Origin: Streptomyces iconiensis
GTDB taxonomy: Bacteria; Actinomycetota; Actinomycetes; Streptomycetales; Streptomycetaceae
Assembly (NCBI RefSeq): GCF_028657195.3
Contig: NZ_JANCPR020000031.1
Coordinates: 1-64,000 of the forward strand
Direction: 5' to 3'
Length of the DNA stretch: 64,000 nucleotides
How positions within the stretch are numbered: position 1 is the stretch's first letter; each line of letters begins with the position of its first letter. The translations under genes were made by a program, and so were the position numbers. Of the stretch, positions 22,823 through 31,873 are shown one piece after another. The notes under the pieces are model-generated. The model did not search any database. It was not told the DNA's origin and saw nothing but the letters and a program-made list of their open reading frames with translations.

Positions 22823-24352
22823 ATGCGCTCGATGCTCGCTTCCCGCTGGGGGCGTGCGGTTCTCGCGCTGCTGGCGGGTGCCCTGCCCGCACTCGCGTTC
22901 CCCGCGCCCTCGCTGTGGTGGCTGGCGTATGTGGGCCTGGTGCCATGGATGCTGCTGCTGCGCGCGGCGCCGACCGGTCGCGCCGCGGCCGTCGCAGGCT
23001 GGCTCGGCGGTACGGCTTTCATGATCGCCGTCCACCACTGGCTGCTGCCGGACCTGCACATCTTCCTGCTGCTTCTGGCGGCGCTGCTGGGGCTGTTGTG
23101 GGCCCCATGGGGCTGGTTCGTGCGCAGGACGCTGAGCGGGCGGCCCGGTCCTGGGCGGTTCGCCGCCGCCCTCGTGGTGATCCCCTCGGGATGGCTGCTG
23201 GCCGAACTGGTCCGGTCCTGGGAGTACCTGGGCGGACCGTGGGGGCTGCTGGGGGCCAGCCAGTGGGAGGTCGGACCCGCTCTGCGGATGGCTTCCGTCG
23301 GCGGTGTATGGCTGGTGAGCTTCCTGCTGGTCGCGGTGAACGTCGCGGTCACCGCGCTCGCCACAGGCCCACGCGCCCGCCTCGGCGCCGTGGTGGCCCT
23401 GCTGGCCACCGCGGTGCTCACCGGTTCGGTGTGGGCCTGGGCGCCGCGGCCCGAACGGAGCGGCGACATGCGGATCGCCGTGGTGCAGATCGGCGAGACC
23501 GACTCGGCACGCGAGCGCTTCGACCAGGGCGAAAGGCTCACCCGCGAACTGGCGGGCCGCCATGTCGACCTGGTGGTCTGGGGCGAGAGCAGCGTGGGCT
23601 ACGACCTGCGCACGCACCCCGCACTCGTCCAGCGCCTCTCCCGGCTGTCGAAGCTGACGGGGGCACCGATGCTGGTGAATGTCGATTCACGGCGCAGCGA
23701 CGGGCCCGGCATCTTCAAGAGTTCGGTGCTCGTGGACGGTGACGGGCTGACAGGGCAGCGCTACGACAAGATGCGGCTGGTCCCGTTCGGCGAGTACGTT
23801 CCGGCGCGCTCGGTACTGGGCTGGGCCACCTCGGTCGGCCGGGCAGCGGGCGAGGACCGGCGGCGGGGCACCGAGCCCGTGGTGATGCACGCGGGCGGGG
23901 TGCGGTTCGGGCCGCTGGTGTGCTTCGAGACGGCGTTCCCCGACATGAGCAGGCATCTGGCGGCCGAGGGCGCGCGGGTGCTCGTGGCGCAGTCGGCGAC
24001 CTCCAGCTTCCAGCACAGCTGGGCGCCCGAGCAGCACGCCTCGCTCGCCGCGCTGCGGGCCGCGGAGACGGGGCGGCCGATGGTGCACGCGACGCTGACG
24101 GGGGTGAGCGCGGTGCACGGGCCCGACGGGGAGCGCGTCGGCGCGTGGTTGGGCACGGAGCGCAGCACGGCGAAGGTCACCGACGTTCCGCTGGCGACGG
24201 GAACGACGCTCTACGCGCGCGCGGGCGACTGGACGCTGCGGCTCGCGCTGACGGTGCTGGTGGCGTTCGGCGGCGTGGAGGGCACCAGGGCGCTGCGGGC
24301 ACGGCGCTCGAACCAGCGGCGGCTCAGCGTGCCTGCTCCCGCACGGAGGTGA
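22823..24352 (+). CDS. lnt: Apolipoprotein N-acyltransferase
   Basis: The 509-residue protein has an N-terminal membrane part with about seven helices (residues 10-215) and a C-terminal nitrilase domain. Catalytic residues are visible: Glu in VVWGESSVG (about 252), Lys in RYDKMRLVPFGEY (about 313) and Cys in GPLVCFETAFPD (about 366). Lnt adds the third acyl chain to lipoproteins on the outer face of the membrane. The start has AGGAGG five to seven bases upstream. Its last 29 bp overlap the end of the convergent Gfo/Idh/MocA gene. Streptomycetes commonly carry more than one Lnt. Confidence 0.92.
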   Translation: MRSMLASRWGRAVLALLAGALPALAFPAPSLWWLAYVGLVPWMLLLRAAPTGRAAAVAGWLGGTAFMIAVHHWLLPDLHIFLLLLAALLGLLWAPWGWFVRRTLSGRPGPGRFAAALVVIPSGWLLAELVRSWEYLGGPWGLLGASQWEVGPALRMASVGGVWLVSFLLVAVNVAVTALATGPRARLGAVVALLATAVLTGSVWAWAPRPERSGDMRIAVVQIGETDSARERFDQGERLTRELAGRHVDLVVWGESSVGYDLRTHPALVQRLSRLSKLTGAPMLVNVDSRRSDGPGIFKSSVLVDGDGLTGQRYDKMRLVPFGEYVPARSVLGWATSVGRAAGEDRRRGTEPVVMHAGGVRFGPLVCFETAFPDMSRHLAAEGARVLVAQSATSSFQHSWAPEQHASLAALRAAETGRPMVHATLTGVSAVHGPDGERVGAWLGTERSTAKVTDVPLATGTTLYARAGDWTLRLALTVLVAFGGVEGTRALRARRSNQRRLSVPAPARR

Positions 24353-25229
24353 CGACCCGTTCGCACAGCTCGTGCGTGCGCAGCGCGTCCTGTGCGCTGA
24401 GTGGCCTGCCGGCGCGTACGGCGTCGAGGAAGGCGAGCGCCGCCTGTTCGACGCCGCGCTGCCGGGCCACGGAGACCCAGTCCCCGCGCCTGCGGACGCT
24501 GGGCTGGCCCTTGTGGTCGACGATCTCGGAGAGGTTGCGCACCTCGCGCTTGGCGTCCTGGCCCGAGACCTCAAGGATCTCCTCGGCCGAGCCCGACAGC
24601 CTGTTCATGACGCCGAGCGCGGTGAAGCCGTCGCCGGACAACTGGAGCACCACGTGGTGCAGCAGCCCGTCGCGCACGCGGGCCCGTACGTCGATCCGGT
24701 CGGGGGTGCCGGGGACGAGGAAGCGCAGGGTGTCGACCACGTGGATGAAGTCGTCGAAGACCATCCGCCGTGGGTCCTCCGGCAGTCCGACCCGGTTCTT
24801 CTGGAGTATGAGCAGGTCACGGGGGTGCTCCAGGCACTGCGCGTAGGCGGGCGCGTAGCGGCGGTTGAAGCCGACGGCGAGGCCGACGCCGCGCCGCTCG
24901 GCGAGGTCCACCAGGCGCTGCGCCTCGGGCAGTTCGTAGGCGAGCGGCTTGTCCACGTACGTCGGGATGCCGGCCTCCAGCAGCCTGGCCACCAACGCGG
25001 GGTGCGCGGTCGTGGGCGCGTGCACGAAGGCGGCTTCGGGGCGCGCGGCGAGCAGCCCGTCGAGCGAGCCGTGCCGGTGTTCGGCGGGAATCCGGTGGGT
25101 GTCCCCTACGGCGTCGAGCGTCGCGGGCGTGCGCGTGACCAGGTGCGGTTCCAGCCCTGGTTGGGCGGTCAGCACCGGCAGGTATGCCTTCTTCGCGATG
25201 TCGCCGAGGCCGATCACGCCGATCTTCAC
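24324..25229 (-). CDS. Gfo/Idh/MocA-family NAD(P)-dependent oxidoreductase
   Basis: The 301-residue protein opens with the Rossmann dinucleotide loop IGVIGLGDIAKKAYLPVL. The family EKP motif appears as VDKPLAYEL near residue 92, followed by AVGFNRRYAPAY. The C-terminal half has the DDFIHVVDTLRF block with the catalytic His. Relatives oxidise sugars, inositols or bile pigments with NAD(P). The substrate is unknown. Its 3' end overlaps lnt on the opposite strand. Confidence 0.9.
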   Translation of the reverse strand: MKIGVIGLGDIAKKAYLPVLTAQPGLEPHLVTRTPATLDAVGDTHRIPAEHRHGSLDGLLAARPEAAFVHAPTTAHPALVARLLEAGIPTYVDKPLAYELPEAQRLVDLAERRGVGLAVGFNRRYAPAYAQCLEHPRDLLILQKNRVGLPEDPRRMVFDDFIHVVDTLRFLVPGTPDRIDVRARVRDGLLHHVVLQLSGDGFTALGVMNRLSGSAEEILEVSGQDAKREVRNLSEIVDHKGQPSVRRRGDWVSVARQRGVEQAALAFLDAVRAGRPLSAQDALRTHELCERVVTSVREQAR

Positions 25230-25267
25230 GGGGCTCCCTCACTGGTGTTCTGCAAGCTCACTGGGTG

Positions 25268-26515
25268 CTACGGGCCGGGCGGCCGTGACTGCCCGGACGT
25301 GTGTGCGGACGACCGCGACTGCGAAGCATACGTGCGCTGCGGTGGGCTCCAGTCGGCGATCCCGTCCATGACGCGCAGCGCGGCCCCGGGTGCGAGCCGG
25401 GTGACGGCGCCGATCACCGCGTTGCGCAGCGCGCAGGCAGGCCCGCTGGTGAGGGTGGTCATACGCGCAGCGCGCGCCGAGCGGCGTACGACCTCGCTGG
25501 TGCGGGGCAGCCGGTCGCGGGTGTGGGCGGCGAGCGTCACGGCGATGTCCCTGCCGGGGTCGGCGTGCTGGCCCAGCACGATCGCGTCCTCGATCGACTG
25601 GTTGCCGCCCTGGCCCGCGCTCGGGGTCATGGCGTGCGCGGCGTCGCCGATGAGGACGGTTCGGCCCGCGTGGTGCGCGGGCAGCGGCTCCGTCATGTGG
25701 TGGACGTCGTTGCGGAGCACGTCCTCGGACCGTACGGCCTGGATGAGCTGGGGCAGCGGCCAGTGCCAGGTGCCGAACAGCCGCATCAGCTCGGCCCGTT
25801 CGCCGTCGGGGGCGCGCTGCCCCTCGGGCACGGTGGCCGCCGCGTAGGCGTAGAGCCTGCCGTCGGGCAGCGGCTGCGTGCCCCAGGTCGTGCCCCTCCC
25901 CCATGTCTCGTGCGGCGGAACACGCTCACCGGGTGCCTCGGCGAGGAAGCGCCAGGTGGTGAACCCGGCGTAGCGCGGGCCCGGGTGCGCGGGGAAGAGC
26001 GCGCGCCGTGTCGCGGAGTGTATGCCGTCGGCGGCCACGACGAGTTCGGCCTCGAAGACCTCGCCGTCCTCCGTACGGACGGTCGCTGGGCGCTTCCCTT
26101 CGCCGGGGTCCCCCGGGTCGTCGAGAGCGGCGGGGGTTCCGGTACGGACGGTGACATCGGCGGGGAGGCGGGAGCGCAGGAGGTCCACGAGCGTGGAGCG
26201 GGCCAGCAGGACAAGAGGGTCACCGAAGCGCGCTGCGGCCTTGTCGCCCGTGGTCCGCGCGAGCCATCGCCCCGAGGGGGTGCGCAGGCCGCCGCCCTCG
26301 TCCGTCCACGAGCGCAGCGCGCGTACGGCGTCCCCGAGGCCGACGACATCGAGGGCACGCAGCGCGTTGGGTGCCACGGCGATCCCGGCGCCCACGGGTT
26401 CGAGCGCGGGGGCACGTTCGAGTACGGTCACGCGCCAGCCGCGCGCGCTCAGCGCGACGGCGGCGGTCAGCCCGCCGACTCCGGCACCGATGACGAGGGC
26501 TCGGGGCTTGCTCAT
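25268..26515 (-). CDS. FAD-dependent aromatic-ring-type monooxygenase
   Basis: From ATG 26515 (GGAGG upstream) the protein has 415 residues. It contains the GxGxxG FAD loop VIGAGVGGLTAAVALSARG at 8-26, the DG motif LVVAADGIHSATRR near 163, and GD motif VLIGDAAHAMTPSAGQGGNQ near 290. This is the class A flavoprotein hydroxylase layout (salicylate hydroxylase, TetX-like). It lies divergent from a TetR gene, with two shared operator-like palindromes. It is probably a detoxifying or tailoring monooxygenase induced by the TetR ligand. Confidence 0.9.
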   Translation of the reverse strand: MSKPRALVIGAGVGGLTAAVALSARGWRVTVLERAPALEPVGAGIAVAPNALRALDVVGLGDAVRALRSWTDEGGGLRTPSGRWLARTTGDKAAARFGDPLVLLARSTLVDLLRSRLPADVTVRTGTPAALDDPGDPGEGKRPATVRTEDGEVFEAELVVAADGIHSATRRALFPAHPGPRYAGFTTWRFLAEAPGERVPPHETWGRGTTWGTQPLPDGRLYAYAAATVPEGQRAPDGERAELMRLFGTWHWPLPQLIQAVRSEDVLRNDVHHMTEPLPAHHAGRTVLIGDAAHAMTPSAGQGGNQSIEDAIVLGQHADPGRDIAVTLAAHTRDRLPRTSEVVRRSARAARMTTLTSGPACALRNAVIGAVTRLAPGAALRVMDGIADWSPPQRTYASQSRSSAHTSGQSRPPGP

Positions 26516-26536
26516 ACGGACCTCCCATAGGCCGTT

Positions 26537-26581
26537 CACTACACCTGTAGTGAGCCATGCCCAGCGTACTACGCCCGTAGT
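26537..26581. promoter_or_regulatory. Paired TetR operators in the divergent promoter region
   Basis: Site 1, CACTACA-CC-TGTAGTG (26537-26552), and site 2, ACTACG-CC-CGTAGT (26568-26581), share the core ACTACRCCYGTAGT and have centres 30 bp apart, close to three helical turns. They lie between the monooxygenase and TetR starts, so one regulator should control both genes. Confidence 0.68.
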
Positions 26582-26600
26582 GCCCGGGTACGTTGCCTCC

Positions 26601-27245
26601 ATGACCCGACGCACCTCCGCCGCTCCCACGCCCCGCGCCGAGCTGATCGCCGACACCGCGATCGCGCTGCTGGCCGAACGGGGACTGCGCGGGCTGACCC
26701 ACCGCGCCGTCGACGAGGCTGCCGGACTGCCGCAGGGCTCCACCTCGAACCACGCGCGCACCCGCGCGGCGCTGCTGGAGACCACGGTGCGGCGGCTGGC
26801 CGTACGCGAGGCACGCGTCCTCACCCCGGACGAGATGCCCCCGGAGGCCGGCGGCACCGCGCAACAGCAGGCGGACCCCGAAGCACTGGCCGGCCTCATC
26901 GCTTCGGCCCTGCACAGGTACCTGGCCCACAACAAACCGCTGCTGGTGGCCCGCTACGAACTCGCGCTGGAGGCCACCCGCCGCCCGGAGCTGCGCGCCT
27001 TCTACGACAGGACGGGAGCGGCCTCGTTCGGCGCACCCCTGAACGCCATGCTGCGGTCCGCCGGCTCCACCGACCCGCGACGGCACACGCTGATGCTGCT
27101 CTCCTGGTGCGACGGAGTCCTCTTCTCCTGCACCGCGGGCACCTACAGCACGGAAGCACCCACCGAGGCCGAACTGCGCGCGAGCATGCGGGAAATGCTC
27201 ACCGGCATGCTGGGCGCCACGGCCCTCGACGGGTCGGCGCCGTAA
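26601..27245 (+). CDS. TetR-family transcriptional regulator
   Basis: The 214-residue protein has an N-terminal HTH (LIADTAIALLAERGLRGLTH, then RAVDEAAGLPQGSTSNHART at residues 15-53). The C-terminal ligand domain is all-helical and ends in LRASMREMLTGMLGA. It is divergent from the FAD monooxygenase, and both promoters carry the palindromes at 26537-26581. It probably represses both genes until a hydrophobic or aromatic ligand binds. Confidence 0.92.
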   Translation: MTRRTSAAPTPRAELIADTAIALLAERGLRGLTHRAVDEAAGLPQGSTSNHARTRAALLETTVRRLAVREARVLTPDEMPPEAGGTAQQQADPEALAGLIASALHRYLAHNKPLLVARYELALEATRRPELRAFYDRTGAASFGAPLNAMLRSAGSTDPRRHTLMLLSWCDGVLFSCTAGTYSTEAPTEAELRASMREMLTGMLGATALDGSAP

Positions 27246-27445
27246 CGCAGCGGACCAACGGGGCGGCGCGGCAGTTTGGCCAGCGGCACCCAACGCAGCC
27301 GCGCGAAAGGGAGGTTCGGCGGCCGGCACCGTAACGCAACGGGTAGGCACGGCAGTTGGCCCTTCGACGCCGTAACACAAGGTGAGGCACGGCGTTTCGA
27401 CGGCCGACGCCGCAACGCGACGGGGCGGCGCGCTGTAAAAGGGAT
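27236..27445. repeat. Degenerate tandem repeat, about 40-bp unit, five copies
   Basis: Copies start at 27236, 27285, 27325, 27366 and 27406 with variants of GGCRCCGTAACGCAA, followed in most copies by a GGCRCGGCRGTT-like block. The period is 40-41 bp except for the first interval of 49. Because 40 is not a multiple of three, it is unlikely to be coding. It fills the gap after the tetR gene; the first copy overlaps its stop codon. Confidence 0.6.
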
Positions 27446-27480
27446 CGCGCCGCGTGCGGGTGTCGCCCAGGATGACCGGC

Positions 27481-28023
27481 ATGACAACCGATGAGAGCAC
27501 CGTCCCGCACGAGGACCACGGAGTACCACGCGAAGAGCCCGAGGGCACAGGGCCCGAGCGGGAGATGCTGGAGGACTGGCTCGACTTCCACCGCGCCACG
27601 CTCGCCGAGAAGTGCGCGGGACTGGACGACGCGGGCCTGCGTGAGGCGTCAGCGCCTCCGTCCGATCTGACGCTCCTGGGGCTGATGCGGCATCTCACCG
27701 ATGTCGAACGCCACTGGTTCCGGCGGGTCCTCGCCGGGGAGGACATCCCGCCGCTCTACTTCACCCCTGAGGCGCCCGACGACGACTTCGTGGTCGGCGA
27801 GGGCGACACGGGTCAGGGCACCCTGGCCGTATGGCGCGAGGAGGTGGCGGTCGTCCGTAAGGTCGCCGAGGGACGCGCGCTGGAGGAGACCGGCATCCAT
27901 CCCAGGCAGGGCACCACACACTCGCTGCGCTGGATCTACCTCCACATGATCGAGGAGTACGCGCGCCACAACGGCCACGCCGACCTGCTGCGCGAACGTA
28001 TCGACGGCGTGACGGGCGTCTGA
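27481..28023 (+). CDS. DinB-family (DUF664) protein
   Basis: The 180-residue protein is a four-helix bundle of the DinB_2 group: LEDWLDFHRATLAEKCAGLD at 30-49, LMRHLTDVERHWFRRVLAGE with the first metal His near 78, and the closing LRWIYLHMIEEYARHNGHAD with two more His. The His triad is complete. These are thiol-dependent transferases or hydrolases, often mycothiol-related in actinomycetes. A second in-frame ATG lies at 27472. It stands alone. Confidence 0.87.
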   Translation: MTTDESTVPHEDHGVPREEPEGTGPEREMLEDWLDFHRATLAEKCAGLDDAGLREASAPPSDLTLLGLMRHLTDVERHWFRRVLAGEDIPPLYFTPEAPDDDFVVGEGDTGQGTLAVWREEVAVVRKVAEGRALEETGIHPRQGTTHSLRWIYLHMIEEYARHNGHADLLRERIDGVTGV

Positions 28024-28159
28024 AGGACGCGACGGGGCGGCCGGGCCGCGTGAACGAGCCACCGGGGCTCGGCGCGCTCCCGGCGGCACCGGCCATGCGC
28101 CCCCCGCTCACCCGTGCGGGGACTTTCCCCCCTCCGTGTGGTTGTGAAGAGTTGCCGGA

Positions 28160-28684
28160 ATGCCACGTATGACAAGAGTCCTGGCGGTCGTGGGCCTCGC
28201 CCTGTCGGCGGCGGGCTGTGTGACGGTCCCGGGCGGTCCGGGCGCCGCGCCCTCGCCGAACCGGTCGCCGGAACCCGCACCGGGCCCCGCGCACGAGCCG
28301 CCCCGCGCCGACAAGGACAGACCGCCGCGCCTCGTACAGGGCCCCGTGAAAGAGGCGCTCTCCCAACTGCCCGACACCGGCGGCGACATGACAGGGAGCG
28401 CGCCGACCGCGCCGCACACCACCCCGCCCGGCGCGCGGAACGGACCGGAGACGGCGGGGGCGCACGCCCAAGGGGCCCACGAACAACAAGCGCACGCGCG
28501 GCGCACGGCACGTCCACGTACGGCCCCGGAGGTCAGGGACCGCGAGCGCGAACTCCCCAACAGGGCGGGCCTCCCCACCGCCGGCCCCTCTGGAGCCGGC
28601 ATCTGTGAACTGGGCGAGGTCTACGGCAGATGGGACCCGCAGAGCACCCAGGCCCGTGCCTGCCGCGCCGCCTACGGCGACTGA
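28160..28684 (+). CDS. Secreted lipoprotein of unknown function
   Basis: The 174-residue protein has an N-terminal signal peptide (MTRVLAVVGLALSAAGC) with the lipobox SAAGC at residues 16-20. About 100 residues of Pro/Ala/Arg-rich, disordered sequence follow, then a small C-terminal domain (ICELGEVYGRW...ACRAAYG) with two cysteines that could form a disulfide. The CxLGxxYGxW...CRxxYG ending recurs in Streptomyces lipoproteins. It is not in an operon. Function is unknown. Confidence 0.72.
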   Translation: MPRMTRVLAVVGLALSAAGCVTVPGGPGAAPSPNRSPEPAPGPAHEPPRADKDRPPRLVQGPVKEALSQLPDTGGDMTGSAPTAPHTTPPGARNGPETAGAHAQGAHEQQAHARRTARPRTAPEVRDRERELPNRAGLPTAGPSGAGICELGEVYGRWDPQSTQARACRAAYGD

Positions 28685-28817
28685 GCGCCCAACAGGCCGG
28701 GCGAGGCGCGAAGTTGCTCGATCACCTCGGGGGGCGGTAGCGGCCGTCGCGGCGGCGCGGCACCCGGGCCGGGGGCGCGCCGGCGAGCCGGCTGCGGCCG
28801 GGTGCCGCTGGGCCGAC

Positions 28818-30101
28818 TCAGGGGGTGCCGCACGCACGGAGGCGGCGTGCGGTCGCGTCCGCGTCGTCGAGGAGGCGGGAGCTGTCGTCGACGAGGCGGC
28901 CCGCGCGCACGTGGTCGCGTCCGGCCGCTGTGACGGTGTCGATGTGGGAGCGGTCCATCTGCAGGACGACGGTGCTGTACGGGTCATGGACGGGGGCCGC
29001 ATCGGGCCGGTCGGCACGCAGGACGACGAGGTCGGCCTGCTTTCCGGGGGTCAGCGAACCGGTGCGGTCGTCCAGGCCGAGGGAGCGGGCACCGTCGAGC
29101 GTGGCCATGCGCAGCACGTCGCGCACGGTGATGCCGTTGGGGGTGCCGGCGTCGTGATGGGCGTGGCGTCCGGCCTGGTAGGCCGCGCGCAGCTGGGTGA
29201 ACATGTCCCCGGCGACGGTGACTTCGACATCGACACTGAGGCTGACCGGCAGGTCGCGCCGCGCCAGGGCCGGCGCGATCATCGGGTACCCGTGCCCCAT
29301 GATCATCTCAATGGCGGGCGAGACGGAGACGCTGCCGCCGCTGTCGGCGATGACGGCCAGTTCCCCGGCGTCGAGGCCGTTGGCGTGGATGAAGGTGGTG
29401 CCTGGGCGGATCGCGCCGATTTTGTGCAGGTGGGCGGCGGACAGTCGGGAGGAGAAGTGCCGGGAGACGGGCACGTCGAGTTCGCGGGCCAGGGCGGCGT
29501 TGGCCAACTCGTCCGCGTCGCTGCCGCCCTCTGCCACCACGGCCATGGTCACCATGCCGTAGGGGTCGTCGAGCAGCTCGCCGCGCACGCGCCGGGTGGC
29601 CTCGGGCAGGACGGTCCCCTCGGCGAGGATGGCGGGGAAGCTCTTGCCGTAGGCGAAGACGGCACGGATCCCCGACTCCTTGAGCGCAGCGACCACGGCT
29701 TCGCTGTGCTCGGGCGAGTCCTGGATGTTGGAGATGTCCTGGATGGTGGTGATGCCGGACGCCAAGGCCGCACGGGCGCTGAGCAGGTTGCCGGTGTACA
29801 GGTCGTGCGGCGTCAGGGCGGGGCCGAAGTCGCCGAGGATGTTGTCCATGTACTGCGGGAAGGTGTGGGCGGGTGCGATGCCGCGCAGTATGGCCTGCCA
29901 CATGTGGCGGTGGGTGTCGACGAAGCCGGGAATGATGACGCAGCCGCGCGCTTCGACGGTCTCGGCACCGTGGGGCGCCTGAAGGCCGGTGCCGACCTCG
30001 ACGATGCGGTCGCCGTCGAGGAGAAGGTCGCCGTTGTCGAGGTCGCCCAGCGCCGGGTCCATGGTGAGGATGCGGGCGTTGCGGTACAGACGGACAGTCA
30101 C
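28818..30101 (-). CDS. Amidohydrolase-family protein (TRZ/ATZ/SAH-deaminase-like)
   Basis: The 427-residue protein has the metal-dependent amidohydrolase features: HxH in GFVDTHRHMWQAILRG at 59-74, VSRHFSSRLSAAHLHKIGAI near 210 with a metal His, FIHANGLD, and the catalytic SLSVDVEVT region near 295. The C-terminal ends with the beta-sandwich motif GSLTPGKQADLVVLRAD. This subgroup deaminates or dechlorinates heterocycles such as cytosine, guanine or methylthioadenosine. It sits 89 bp before an MFS exporter on the same strand, with a divergent Lrp-type regulator beyond, a plausible small unit. Confidence 0.9.
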   Translation of the reverse strand: MTVRLYRNARILTMDPALGDLDNGDLLLDGDRIVEVGTGLQAPHGAETVEARGCVIIPGFVDTHRHMWQAILRGIAPAHTFPQYMDNILGDFGPALTPHDLYTGNLLSARAALASGITTIQDISNIQDSPEHSEAVVAALKESGIRAVFAYGKSFPAILAEGTVLPEATRRVRGELLDDPYGMVTMAVVAEGGSDADELANAALARELDVPVSRHFSSRLSAAHLHKIGAIRPGTTFIHANGLDAGELAVIADSGGSVSVSPAIEMIMGHGYPMIAPALARRDLPVSLSVDVEVTVAGDMFTQLRAAYQAGRHAHHDAGTPNGITVRDVLRMATLDGARSLGLDDRTGSLTPGKQADLVVLRADRPDAAPVHDPYSTVVLQMDRSHIDTVTAAGRDHVRAGRLVDDSSRLLDDADATARRLRACGTP

Positions 30102-30190
30102 GTTCGCTCCTTGGCAGGGTTCATGTGCGGTGCGGCTCAGCCGCGTGGATGCGTTCGGTCAGGTGTGGGCCCGTTGGCTGCCGGGCCCGT

Positions 30191-31732
30191 TCAGCTCCGG
30201 GTGCCGGCAGGGGCCGGGGGCGCGGTCGCGGCGGTCTGTGCCGGGACGTGCGTGTCGCGGCCGAGGCGGCCCATGAGGAACCAGGCGGCGACGCCGACAG
30301 CGACGGCCGCCGAACCCGCGATGAGGAAGACCTGTTGCAGGCCGTGTGCGAAGGCGGCGTCGAGCGCTTCGGTCAGCGCCGCGCGCCGGGCCGGCGCCAC
30401 GCTCTCGATGATCTGGCGGCCCTGTCCGCCGCCCAGCGCCGATGCGGTCTCCTGCGGCACGCCGGGCACGTTCTTCCCCGCCAGGGTGTGGGCGGCCTCG
30501 GAGACGAAGACGGTACCCAGGACGGCGACGCCGATGGCCTGGCCGAGCTGGCGGAAGGTGTTGACCGCGCCACTGGCCGTCCCGGCGTCCGCCGGCGGCA
30601 CCGAGGACAGTGCGGCGGAGACCAGGGGCGCGGTCACCACGCCTGCCCCGATACCGCTGAGGACCATTCCCGCCAGCAGGACCGTCCAGTTGGAGCCCGG
30701 CCCGATGAAGGTCTCGGTCAGTACGCCGACGCCGATGAGCACGAGTCCGGCACTCACCGGGATCCGCGCGGGCAGGCCGTGCAGAACACGTCCGGCGAAC
30801 GCGGCGACCAGCAGCGCCGACAGGCTCAGCGGAGTGAGCACCAGGCCGGCGGCCAGCGGACCCATCTCCAGCGAGGTCTGCAGCCACATCGAGGTGTAGC
30901 CGAGGTGTGCGAACGCGGCGCCCTGGAGCAGGACAGCGGCCAGCATCAGAGCGGTGAACGCCGGACGGCGGAACAGTCGCAGGTTCAGCATCGGCTGGGC
31001 CACCGTGGACTCGGTCACCACGAACACCGCGAGCGCCATGGCACCCACCACCAGAAGCGTGACGACCGTAGGGCTGCCCCAACCGCTGTGCGCACTCTCG
31101 ATCAGCCCGGCAACGGTCGCGCCGGCCGCCACCGTGAAGCTGAGCGCTCCGACCGCGTCGAGCCGCCGCCCCGCAGTGGCCTTGAACTCCGGCAGCACGC
31201 GGCGTGCCAGCACCATGGTGACGACGGCCACCGGCAGGTTGACCAGGAAGATCGACGGCCAGCCCCAGCTCTCGGTGAGCACCCCGCCCAGCGTCGGGCC
31301 CACCGCGGCAGCCGAGCTGCTCACCGCACCCCACACGCTGAACGCGATCCCCCTGTCCCTGCCTTCATAGACCGAGGTCAGCAGCGCCGTGGTGGTGGCG
31401 AACATGACCGCGCCCCCGGTCCCCTGAAGCGCGCGGCCCGCGATCAGCACACCGCCGTCGGCCGCCAGAGCGCACATCAGCGAGGCCAGCGCGAACACGG
31501 CGAGCCCCGCCAGGTAGACGCGGCGCCGCCCCAGGAGGTCGGCGGCGGCACCGGCGGTCAGCAGCAGGGCCGCGAGCGTCAGCGCATAGGCATCCACGAT
31601 CCACTGCAGCGAGGCCATCGACGCGTGCAACGACCGCGACATGTCGGGCAGGGCCACATTCACGATGGTCACGTCCACCAGCAGCATGAACGTTCCCAGA
31701 CAGATGGCTACCAATGGCCACCACTTACGCAT
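30191..31732 (-). CDS. MFS transporter, DHA2-type drug exporter
   Basis: The 513-residue protein has 14 transmembrane helices. It carries VDVTIVNVALPDM (motif D1) at 18-30, DLLGRRRVYLAGLAV (motif A) near 67, and SSSAAAVGPTLGGVLTESWG (motif C) near 138. These define DHA2 multidrug exporters such as those for antibiotics and quaternary compounds. It starts 142 bp from the divergent Lrp-type regulator. It may export the substrate or product of the amidohydrolase beside it. Confidence 0.93.
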   Translation of the reverse strand: MRKWWPLVAICLGTFMLLVDVTIVNVALPDMSRSLHASMASLQWIVDAYALTLAALLLTAGAAADLLGRRRVYLAGLAVFALASLMCALAADGGVLIAGRALQGTGGAVMFATTTALLTSVYEGRDRGIAFSVWGAVSSSAAAVGPTLGGVLTESWGWPSIFLVNLPVAVVTMVLARRVLPEFKATAGRRLDAVGALSFTVAAGATVAGLIESAHSGWGSPTVVTLLVVGAMALAVFVVTESTVAQPMLNLRLFRRPAFTALMLAAVLLQGAAFAHLGYTSMWLQTSLEMGPLAAGLVLTPLSLSALLVAAFAGRVLHGLPARIPVSAGLVLIGVGVLTETFIGPGSNWTVLLAGMVLSGIGAGVVTAPLVSAALSSVPPADAGTASGAVNTFRQLGQAIGVAVLGTVFVSEAAHTLAGKNVPGVPQETASALGGGQGRQIIESVAPARRAALTEALDAAFAHGLQQVFLIAGSAAVAVGVAAWFLMGRLGRDTHVPAQTAATAPPAPAGTRS

Positions 31733-31873
31733 CGAACCGCCTCACAGTTCCCCATCGACACCGACCGGATGCCGGTGTCACCACTGTGCGAGCGGATGTG
31801 CCCCCTGATCCAGCGAGAGCGGCGCCGACGAGAAAGTTGGACACTCCACCCCGGTCAAGAGACGATATGAACC

